Virus record (IMG/VR): IMGVR_UViG_3300037119_000423
Location: 1 to 30,597 of that record
DNA length: 30,597 nucleotides
DNA from: a virus
Reading direction: 5' to 3' (one strand)
Shown: in pieces, positions 24,772 to 30,505 of the stretch
How positions within the stretch are numbered: the stretch's first letter is position 1
How the letters are laid out: every line of letters starts with the position of its first letter
The notes under the pieces: generated by a model
Seen by the model: only the letters and a program-made list of their open reading frames with translations
Told to the model about the DNA's origin: nothing
Database searches by the model: none
Position numbers and translations under genes: made by a program

Positions 24772-24979
24772 GGCATACAAACTGCGTGAGAAGATCGTTA
24801 GTGAACTTGCGGAGAAGGCAGCCAAGACAGGCGAGCGACAGCCTAAGCCGTGCGAATATTGGGAGTCGCTTGACGTAACTTTCGACACGCCCACAGAGTC
24901 GCCACTTCACCACGACTCCCGCCACCGACTTAACGAATGCAAGCCACGAAACTCGACCGGAGCGAAGGAGCGATCATGA
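24758..24979 (+). CDS. Small hypothetical protein
   Basis: 73 aa, MNKSEAYKLREKIVSELAEK, with AGGAG before the ATG inside the upstream gene. The first 25 residues form a charged helix. The rest is polar and proline/histidine-rich (HHDSRHRLNECKPRNSTGAK), probably disordered. It ends in an ATGA overlap with the next gene. No family is recognised. Confidence 0.7.
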   Translation: MNKSEAYKLREKIVSELAEKAAKTGERQPKPCEYWESLDVTFDTPTESPLHHDSRHRLNECKPRNSTGAKERS

Positions 24980-25338
24980 AATACGAGATGAGCGACATAA
25001 CAAACATTCAAGAAGATTACAGAGGTGCGAGACTGCCCTGTAAGGGAACGGTAGTCTTCTTTGAGCGAGAGATTGCCTGCTCAGTGTGCGATAAGCCGGA
25101 GCCTGTCGTTAAGTACGAACTCGTTGCAACCTTTAATGATGACGAGTCAAAGGTTGAATACGGTAAGTTGCGTGAAGCGATTCTCGGATTTAATTTCACT
25201 CAGTTTCACCCGCTTGACGGAGTGACATCATACTCAGTTCGCGTCACTAAAGGAAACATCGTCAGAATCCTTATGCGAAAGACAACCGACGGAACTTTCC
25301 ATGTTCACGCAGATTGGATGACCGGCCTTGAAGATTAA
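24976..25338 (+). CDS. Hypothetical protein with CxxC motif
   Basis: 120 aa from ATG 24976 (MKYEMSDITNIQEDYRGARL), with AAGGAG and an ATGA overlap, preferred over the in-frame ATG at 24937. It contains IACSVCDKPEPVVKYELVAT with a CSVC pair, then mixed alpha/beta sequence ending FHVHADWMTGLED. A single CxxC could bind metal with nearby histidines, but no known family is recognised. Confidence 0.75.
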   Translation: MKYEMSDITNIQEDYRGARLPCKGTVVFFEREIACSVCDKPEPVVKYELVATFNDDESKVEYGKLREAILGFNFTQFHPLDGVTSYSVRVTKGNIVRILMRKTTDGTFHVHADWMTGLED

Positions 25339-25363
25339 TTGGAAGCGACAGTGCCAGACAACA

Positions 25364-25465
25364 ATGTTCTATCCCGGGTACTCTCACCCCATCTTCTACA
25401 AGTGTCCTAAGCGAACTGCTTTCACCAAAACTCACTGCACAACTTGCGAGCGGAATCGAGACTGA
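25364..25465 (+). CDS. Possible 33-aa Cys-rich mini-protein
   Basis: The frame MFYPGYSHPIFYKCPKRTAF, then TKTHCTTCERNRD, ends in TGA one base before the next ATG. It carries KCPK and HCTTCE, a compact zinc-like arrangement. GGAAG lies 18 bases upstream of the ATG, which is too far, and an in-frame TTG at 25328 could start a longer version. It fills the otherwise empty 128-base gap, and the stop/start layout supports a gene. The start is uncertain. Confidence 0.45.
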   Translation: MFYPGYSHPIFYKCPKRTAFTKTHCTTCERNRD

Positions 25466-25466
25466 A

Positions 25467-25754
25467 ATGGCACACGCAGAACTCATTGGTAACTACTCTT
25501 CCGAAGAGCGAGACTGCGATGGTAAGCACGTTGCAGAGCACGTTTACCGAATGACTGACAAAGAGAAGACAGAACAGTTCGGTGACCTGAACTTTATGTA
25601 TCGAATCGTATCGAATATGGTTTCCGTTCACGCCCAAAAGGGGACGCTGACTATTACTCAACAGGACGGCCAGCCGCGTGCAGAATGGCAAGAACGAACA
25701 GAAGAGGGTTACGTCAACAAGGTTGTTACTTTTGAGGAGACTGGAAATGAGTAG
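25467..25754 (+). CDS. Hypothetical protein
   Basis: 95 aa, MAHAELIGNYSSEERDCDGK. Contains NFMYRIVSNMVSVHAQKGTL and TITQQDGQPRAEWQERTEEG, a small mixed alpha/beta-looking protein. It has a weak ribosome site and is probably coupled to the tiny upstream frame. The next gene overlaps it by eight bases. No function is recognised. Confidence 0.7.
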   Translation: MAHAELIGNYSSEERDCDGKHVAEHVYRMTDKEKTEQFGDLNFMYRIVSNMVSVHAQKGTLTITQQDGQPRAEWQERTEEGYVNKVVTFEETGNE

Positions 25755-26097
25755 CGAACACCAGGAATTCACCGCCGACGTAGTTAAGTTGCTCAACACA
25801 GTTTACACTGCAAGCAGCAAGACAAACTTCACAGTGTTCTCAGAGGAACTAGGTATTCGCGTCACAGTAGAGAATGTCGCCAAGGAAGAGATTGCACAGT
25901 TGCAGGAACTTCTTCGCCCTGTCGGTACGTTCTCACAGCAGGACACGGAGATTAACTACTTCAACTCAGGCAACCGATCACTTCGAATCGTTATGCCGGG
26001 AGAAATCAAAGCAGGAGTCGATATTACAAATGAATCTCACGTTCACAGCCATGACGGCATATGCCTAATAAATACAGACGGACCTCTCTGCAACTGA
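25747..26097 (+). CDS. Hypothetical protein
   Basis: 116 aa from ATG 25747 (MSSEHQEFTADVVKLLNTVY), with GGAG upstream and an 8-base overlap with the preceding gene. An in-frame ATG at 25678 lies deep inside that gene and is less likely. The middle reads VTVENVAKEEIAQLQELLRP. The C-terminus has NESHVHSHDGICLINTDGPL with several histidines. No domain is recognised. It ends the small-gene run before a new promoter. Confidence 0.7.
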   Translation: MSSEHQEFTADVVKLLNTVYTASSKTNFTVFSEELGIRVTVENVAKEEIAQLQELLRPVGTFSQQDTEINYFNSGNRSLRIVMPGEIKAGVDITNESHVHSHDGICLINTDGPLCN

Positions 26098-26107
26098 CTA
26101 TTGAGGC

Positions 26108-26137
26108 TTGACAGCCTATACCGATCCATGATACAAT
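26108..26137 (+). promoter_or_regulatory. Sigma70-type promoter with TATACCG spacer element
   Basis: TTGACA (26108-26113), an 18-base spacer and TACAAT (26132-26137) with TGA before the -10. The spacer contains TATACCG (26117-26123). It drives the 29-aa ORF and probably the genes and tRNA beyond. Confidence 0.75.
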
Positions 26138-26164
26138 CTACTTAACAACCTAAGGACGGCTACA

Positions 26165-26254
26165 ATGTTTGATCTTTTCTTCGCGATTCTTTCCTCGCTT
26201 TCTTACTTCTCCGTCACGGAGATTGCTCAGTTGGTTATCGCTGACGCACAGTAA
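26165..26254 (+). CDS. 29-aa hydrophobic peptide (leader peptide or membrane factor)
   Basis: MFDLFFAILSSLSYFSVTEI, then AQLVIADAQ and TAA, with AAGGACGG upstream and a strong promoter about 30 bases before the start. The first 20 residues are hydrophobic and could lie in the membrane. It precedes 154 bases without an ORF that may be a structured leader. It could be a real peptide or a regulatory upstream ORF. Confidence 0.55.
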   Translation: MFDLFFAILSSLSYFSVTEIAQLVIADAQ

Positions 26255-26408
26255 ACTTTTATGTGGGAACTTAGGTTGGCGTAGCGTAGTTCGCGGGTGC
26301 CGCCCAGTCAGTAAGTAGATTCGGGTTCAGACTGACACACAAGTTTCCGCGCCATTCGGCCGGAATAACATAGCAAGACCCAATCACTAGCAAAAGGAAC
26401 AGATTAAA
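26255..26408 (+). promoter_or_regulatory. Non-coding 5' leader of the 69-aa gene
   Basis: 154 bases with no ORF. They contain GTCAGT/ACTGAC (26307-26312 with 26331-26336) and GC-rich blocks that can pair locally. No known riboswitch core was recognised. Confidence 0.35.
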
Positions 26409-26618
26409 ATGGCTCTTAACAAGCAGGTTCAGACGCTCGTCGACAACTACGTTGCTGCTCAGGAGAATGCAGCCGCCGCGCGTAAGGCAAACCTTGAGGC
26501 GCGTAAGGCAGTTCGTGATCTTCGCGGCACGATCGAGACTCTTGTCGAGTACGGCGTTGTTTCCGAGTCGATTCTTGGCTCGGAGGACGACGAGGTTGCC
26601 GACAACGGCGACGAGTGA
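26409..26618 (+). CDS. Small coiled-coil-like acidic protein
   Basis: 69 aa from ATG 26409 (MALNKQVQTLVDNYVAAQEN), with AAAAGGA upstream. Residues about 1-50 are alanine-rich helix with heptad-like spacing (AAAARKANLEARKAVRDLRG). The C-terminus is acidic (GSEDDEVADNGDE). Codons are uniform and C-ending, as in the two early cassette genes, suggesting high expression. No function is recognised. Confidence 0.8.
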   Translation: MALNKQVQTLVDNYVAAQENAAAARKANLEARKAVRDLRGTIETLVEYGVVSESILGSEDDEVADNGDE

Positions 26619-26634
26619 CAACTAAATAGCCAGC

Positions 26635-26668
26635 CCTGTCGGTAGTCTGAAATATGACTACCGACAGG
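26635..26668 (+). other. Perfect 13-bp hairpin just upstream of tRNA-Lys
   Basis: CCTGTCGGTAGTC (26635-26647) pairs perfectly with GACTACCGACAGG (26656-26668) across an 8-base loop. No T-tract follows, so it is not a standard terminator. The 3' arm ends three bases before the tRNA, so it could be a processing signal. Both arms carry the recurring motif. Confidence 0.75.
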
Positions 26669-26671
26669 TGC

Positions 26672-26744
26672 GTCCCTTTAACTCAGTTGGTAGAGTGGCG
26701 GACTTTTAATCCGTAGGTCGTCGGTTCGAGCCCGACAGGGGACA
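26672..26744 (+). tRNA. tRNA-Lys (anticodon TTT)
   Basis: All arms pair. Acceptor stem GTCCCTT (26672-26678) pairs with AGGGGAC (26737-26743) with one wobble, discriminator A 26744. D stem is ACTC/GAGT. Anticodon loop CTTTTAA has TTT at 26705-26707. T stem GTCGG/CCGAC encloses TTCGAGC. The CCA tail is not encoded. Phage tRNAs can supplement host supply for AAA and AAG codons. Confidence 0.97.
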
Positions 26745-26773
26745 CTTAAGTTTCAACTAGTAAGGAGCAAGTA

Positions 26774-28999
26774 ATGAGTGACTTCGATTTTGATAATTGG
26801 GATGACTTTCTTGTTACTGACGCAAAGATTAATCGTCAGGAAATGGAAGGTGATCTTGAGTTTGGTCCTTCCACCATTCGACTGGAATTGGATTCAGAGA
26901 CGCTAGAGTTCACCGAGGGCGATCCTGTTTACAAGTATGGTGAGACTGTTATGTCGGCCCGCAAGTCTGAGGCTGATGCGCTTGTTGAGCGTAACAAGGT
27001 TTACGATGAACGTAGGGAACTGAACAAGGTTATTCAGGATCTCAAGGACGAATACTCCAAGAAGTTGCAGGAGTTTGAAGCGCAACAGCGTGAAATGGCT
27101 TCGCGTATTTGGGCCGTAGAGCGTGCCATGCGCGAATCTCAGCGACAGACTAAGGATGCCGAGCAGGCACTCCGCGATGCACTTGTTAACCGACAGCAGG
27201 CTATTGCTTTTCAGCAGAAGGCGGCTGAGTTTGACAAGATTTCCGCGGGATTCCACTGGCGCGAGTTTGCGCTGCCGCACCAGATTGACGGTGCGAAGTT
27301 CTGTGCAACGGCTGGCCGTAGTATCCTCGCCGATAAGATGGGCCTCGGAAAGACTCTTGAATCGCTTATGGTAGCGGACATGCTCAAGGTTCAGAAGTTG
27401 CTCATTGTTGTGCCGGATGACGTGGCATCTAACTTTGTGGCTGAGATTCTTCATTGGGCTCCGCACCGTCACGCAATTCTCGTTGGCAAGCGGACTAAGG
27501 ACGAGCGAGAGATGCTTTTCAACCTTCTCCTTCCTGCTATGGAAGAAGTCACGGTTGTTATTAACTACAGCGCGTGGCGCAAGGACAAGTCAATCCTTGA
27601 GAAGTTGGCTGACCTGCGTTTTGAAATGGTCATTATGGATGAGGCGCATTCCATTAAGAATGTTCGCACGTCTGCGTTCAAGGGTTGTGCTGCTGTCGTT
27701 TTGGCCGAAAACTCTTGCCCGGAATGTAGGGGTCGTTTGCAGTCCGTTCACAATGACGCTACGGATATTGATATCTGGAACGGTGAGAAGCGCGACTACT
27801 TCGCTTGTGTTGGCGAGTCCAAGACTTCGTCAAAGCGACTTCCCGTTCAGGCTTTGCAGCCGGGAGGTTGTGGCTGGTCCGATCTTCGCGACATTCGGCT
27901 TCGAGTAAAGCGTAAGGCCGGAGATAAGCGTTCGGTTACTAAGATCATCACCATGACTGGCACGCCGATTCTCAACAAGCCTACTGACGTGTTCGCGATG
28001 CTGAACCTTATTGATGATGTGACCTACAACAAGGAAGCGGACTTCATTAACAACTACTGCTTCCGCGATTACGACAACAAGATTAAGTTCCGTCCCGGTG
28101 GCATGGAGTCTCTTGTTAAGCGACTTTCGGGCCTTTACATTGGACGCGATCGCAAGTCGGCTGGTGTCGTGCTGCCTAAGCAGGAAATTCAAATTCATAA
28201 CCTCGAATTCAACCGCGTTAAGTACGCCGCTCAGTATGAGGTCATCAAGCAACTTACTAAGCACGCAGCAATTATGTTGTCGTCAGGTAAGGTGCTGCCG
28301 ATTCCCGCTATCATTGCGCTTATCACTCGTAAGCGTCAGGCAAATGTCTGGCCCGCTGGAATTGAGATTAGCGATCCGGAGACGGGACTTGTCGAGTTTT
28401 CTGTCGGTGAAGATGTTCAGGAGTCTCAGAAGTGCGACTTTATTATTGAGCGTCCTCAGACTTCTGACTCTGGAGAGTGGGAAGGTCTTGGCTGGGATAT
28501 TACTGGCGAAGGCGACCGACTCAACGGTGAGCGTCTCGTTATCTTCTCGCAGTTTAAGACCCCGCTGCGTGAACTTGAGAAGCGTTTCAATGAGGCTGGA
28601 GTTTCTGTCGTGCGTTTCGATGGTGACACACCGCAGGATATTCGCGACGCAGTCAAAATTGACTTCGACCGTAAGCACACGCCCGGTGAAGATTACAAGT
28701 GGCAGGTTGTGCTTTGCAACTACAAGACTGGTGGAGTGGGTCTTAACTTCACCGCTGCAACTCAGATGATTGTTCTCGATGAGGAGTGGAACCCCGGAAA
28801 GCGCGATCAGGCTTATGCCCGTATGGATCGCATTGGACAGACTGAGGAAACTACTGTTCACGTTCTTCGTCACGACGCTAGCATTGATGCATGGCTGGCC
28901 GGATTGATTAACGACAAGGAGAACATGATTAATGATTTCGAGTCCGGTGCTTCTATGCAGCAGGCTTTCGCAGAGTTTCTTGCTAAGGAGGAAATCTGA
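26774..28999 (+). CDS. SNF2-family DEAH-type helicase/ATPase with zinc-ribbon-like insertion
   Basis: 741 aa from ATG 26774, with AAGGAGC upstream. Residues about 65-160 form a charged coiled coil (KDEYSKKLQEFEAQQREMAS). The motor follows: motif I ILADKMGLGKTLES (about 184-197), motif II VIMDEAHSIKN (about 286-296), motif III MTGTPILNKP (about 395), and in the second lobe VIFSQFKTPL, GVGLNFTAATQMIVLDEEWN (about 652) and ARMDRIGQTEE with the arginine finger. Between motifs II and III is an inserted cysteine cluster (CPEC about 315-318, Cys near 343, GGCGW near 365). SNF2 motors translocate on double-stranded DNA. A replication, recombination or anti-host role is inferred. The next gene starts in the stop (TGATG). 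Confidence 0.93.
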   Translation: MSDFDFDNWDDFLVTDAKINRQEMEGDLEFGPSTIRLELDSETLEFTEGDPVYKYGETVMSARKSEADALVERNKVYDERRELNKVIQDLKDEYSKKLQEFEAQQREMASRIWAVERAMRESQRQTKDAEQALRDALVNRQQAIAFQQKAAEFDKISAGFHWREFALPHQIDGAKFCATAGRSILADKMGLGKTLESLMVADMLKVQKLLIVVPDDVASNFVAEILHWAPHRHAILVGKRTKDEREMLFNLLLPAMEEVTVVINYSAWRKDKSILEKLADLRFEMVIMDEAHSIKNVRTSAFKGCAAVVLAENSCPECRGRLQSVHNDATDIDIWNGEKRDYFACVGESKTSSKRLPVQALQPGGCGWSDLRDIRLRVKRKAGDKRSVTKIITMTGTPILNKPTDVFAMLNLIDDVTYNKEADFINNYCFRDYDNKIKFRPGGMESLVKRLSGLYIGRDRKSAGVVLPKQEIQIHNLEFNRVKYAAQYEVIKQLTKHAAIMLSSGKVLPIPAIIALITRKRQANVWPAGIEISDPETGLVEFSVGEDVQESQKCDFIIERPQTSDSGEWEGLGWDITGEGDRLNGERLVIFSQFKTPLRELEKRFNEAGVSVVRFDGDTPQDIRDAVKIDFDRKHTPGEDYKWQVVLCNYKTGGVGLNFTAATQMIVLDEEWNPGKRDQAYARMDRIGQTEETTVHVLRHDASIDAWLAGLINDKENMINDFESGASMQQAFAEFLAKEEI

Positions 29000-29199
29000 T
29001 GCGTTGCCCTACTTGCGGTCAAGAAGTTGAAGATGACGGTGGAAATCATCTCGTTCATGACCAAATGTGCGAAAAGACTCTTTGCAAGGTTTGCGACCAC
29101 TGCGAGTTTAGCAGCGGTGCTATAGCAGAAACCTGTAGGTGTAGAGAATGTAGTTGTATCGACATTAACTATCCAGGAATTATAAAAGGAACCCTCTAA
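28999..29199 (+). CDS. Cysteine-rich zinc mini-protein
   Basis: 66 aa with ten cysteines: CPTCG at 3-6, Cys24, CKVCDHC at 29-35, and CRCRECSC at 46-53. It could hold two zinc ions. The start overlaps the helicase stop (TGATG) and its own stop overlaps the next start (TAATG), so it is translated with the helicase. A partner or cofactor role for the helicase is inferred. Nothing more specific can be said. Confidence 0.8.
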   Translation: MRCPTCGQEVEDDGGNHLVHDQMCEKTLCKVCDHCEFSSGAIAETCRCRECSCIDINYPGIIKGTL

Positions 29200-29525
29200 T
29201 GAAGATTTATTGTCACAAGCATGACGAAATTCACAATATCAGCGAACATACGGCAGTGCGACTTATTTCTCAGTATCAGTATCGAATCATCGAAGCCGCT
29301 AAGTCGGAACCGATTATCGACAGCCCACTAACTTCTTTTGACGCGATTCTGCAAAATGCATTTTGTGTCAAGGAAGATGACAAACTCATGATCCCGACGT
29401 GGCGTGAGCATGTCAAGACAACGGCTGCCCGTGCCCGAGAGTTGGGTCGGTTGACCAACCAGCGAGTCCAGAACGTCCGACGACGTGAGGCTCGACGCCA
29501 GACTGTTACAGAAATCCCCAACTAG
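29199..29525 (+). CDS. Hypothetical protein
   Basis: 108 aa, MKIYCHKHDEIHNISEHTAV. The N-terminus has Cys5/His6/His8 in a zinc-like arrangement. The C-terminus is strongly basic (RLTNQRVQNVRRREARRQTV), consistent with nucleic-acid binding. It is coupled to the cysteine-rich gene by TAATG. No family is recognised. Confidence 0.75.
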   Translation: MKIYCHKHDEIHNISEHTAVRLISQYQYRIIEAAKSEPIIDSPLTSFDAILQNAFCVKEDDKLMIPTWREHVKTTAARARELGRLTNQRVQNVRRREARRQTVTEIPN

Positions 29526-29566
29526 ACACCTCCAAACGTTGTGCTGATCCCCGTTGGGATGCTAGA

Positions 29567-29612
29567 CTCACCATATAAAAGGTGAGCCGGTGTCCCAATG
29601 GGGCACCGGCTC
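29567..29612 (+). other. Two overlapping hairpins in the HNH gene leader
   Basis: CTCACC/GGTGAG (29567-29572 with 29581-29586, 8-base loop) and a longer 13-bp stem (29584-29596 with 29600-29612, 3-base loop, one wobble). They share 29584-29586, so only one can be complete at a time. No T-tract follows. An attenuator-like switch or transcript-end hairpin is possible. Confidence 0.6.
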
Positions 29613-29631
29613 TCAGGATTTAAGGGACAAA

Positions 29632-30183
29632 ATGGCTATCGACTGCCTGCCTTGTGCGAGCGGGTATCACTCCGAGTGCTGGACTCCTACCGACACGGGA
29701 CAGTGTCATTGTTTCAACGACACTCCTGTCGTTATTACCTCCGAAGATACAAAAGAGCGCGGCGGTCAAATTAAAGACATGGCTGACGTTCGAGATTTGG
29801 AATCTACAGGACGTAAGCGAGCCGCTAAACTTTACCCTCTCAACAGGGAGAATGACTGTGAGTGGAAGGGATTGAAAAATGCTGGCGGAGGAACTTCCCC
29901 AATCGTTGGATGCCTTGCCGGAAAACAAGAAGCAATTCATCATGGACCTGATAAAAACACACTATCCAACTTTGTGGGAAACGTTCACCGAATCTGCCAT
30001 ACGTGTCATAATCGTTGGCACACGCTTAATGATCCGCATTACCCTTCCGTTAGACCAAGCGGTGATACTCCATATCTGCCAACCTCTGGAGAGCCGCCAC
30101 TACCGCATGATGGTATAAACAAATTCACCCCACAGGAATTTGCAGACAACGAACTTATGTGGGCCAGCCGAAAGAAGAAGTAA
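29632..30183 (+). CDS. HNH endonuclease-like protein
   Basis: 183 aa from ATG 29632 (MAIDCLPCASGYHSECWTPT), with TTTAAGGG upstream. An in-frame GTG at 29590 lies within the hairpin and is less likely. The C-terminal half has the HNH pattern: CEWKG (Cys76) and GC (Cys94), AIHHGPDKNTLSN with His103/His104, then VHRICHTCHNRWHTLND with Cys122, Cys125, His126, His130 and Asn133. Cys76/94/122/125 could bind structural zinc. The N-terminal 30 residues have five more cysteines. HNH proteins cut or nick DNA. Roles in packaging, recombination or mobility are all possible; the place here points to DNA metabolism. Confidence 0.8.
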   Translation: MAIDCLPCASGYHSECWTPTDTGQCHCFNDTPVVITSEDTKERGGQIKDMADVRDLESTGRKRAAKLYPLNRENDCEWKGLKNAGGGTSPIVGCLAGKQEAIHHGPDKNTLSNFVGNVHRICHTCHNRWHTLNDPHYPSVRPSGDTPYLPTSGEPPLPHDGINKFTPQEFADNELMWASRKKK

Positions 30184-30184
30184 C

Positions 30185-30391
30185 ATGGCCGACTACCATC
30201 CAGAAAATGAAATGGTGTGGATTGGCGATCTATCGGGATTTCAAGTTGAAGAAGTAAATGATATTTCTGTAATGCTTACCCACCGTTGTGGTTTTGCACT
30301 GATACTCTATGATTCAGACAAGTATTTAGGTAATATTATTTTGAAAGCCTTGGAGCACAGAAAAGAAACTTGTGTTCCATATAGAACATAA
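30185..30391 (+). CDS. Small hypothetical protein
   Basis: 68 aa, MADYHPENEMVWIGDLSGFQ. Contains VEEVNDISVMLTHRCGFALI, then YLGNIILKALEHRKETCVPY, a small alpha/beta pattern. The ATG is two bases after the HNH stop, with a purine-rich AGAAGAAG ribosome site. No family is recognised. Confidence 0.65.
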   Translation: MADYHPENEMVWIGDLSGFQVEEVNDISVMLTHRCGFALILYDSDKYLGNIILKALEHRKETCVPYRT

Positions 30392-30398
30392 ATAAGAG

Positions 30399-30427
30399 TT
30401 GACACAGGTATACCGATGGTGTATAAT
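30399..30427 (+). promoter_or_regulatory. Near-consensus sigma70 promoter with TATACCG element
   Basis: TTGACA (30399-30404), a 17-base spacer and TATAAT (30422-30427), the best promoter in the window. TATACCG (30409-30415) lies in the spacer. It reads into the nuclease-like gene at the right edge. Confidence 0.85.
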
Positions 30428-30448
30428 GGTACTTACAAAGAGAGAAGA

Positions 30449-30485
30449 GGCGGGGCAGGAATTGTGCGGACATGCCTGCCCCGCC
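30449..30485 (+). other. Leader hairpin ahead of the edge gene
   Basis: A perfect 11-bp GC-rich stem (GGCGGGGCAGG at 30449-30459 with CCTGCCCCGCC at 30475-30485, 15-base loop) between the promoter and ATG 30506. No T-tract follows, so it is probably a 5' stabilising structure or attenuator rather than a terminator. Confidence 0.65.
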
Positions 30486-30505
30486 CTAAATGAAAGAAGA
30501 AATAA

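Noticed and set aside
26903-27472. 189-residue leftward open frame inside the helicase
   Set aside because: It lies wholly within the SNF2 gene, whose motifs are intact on the other strand.
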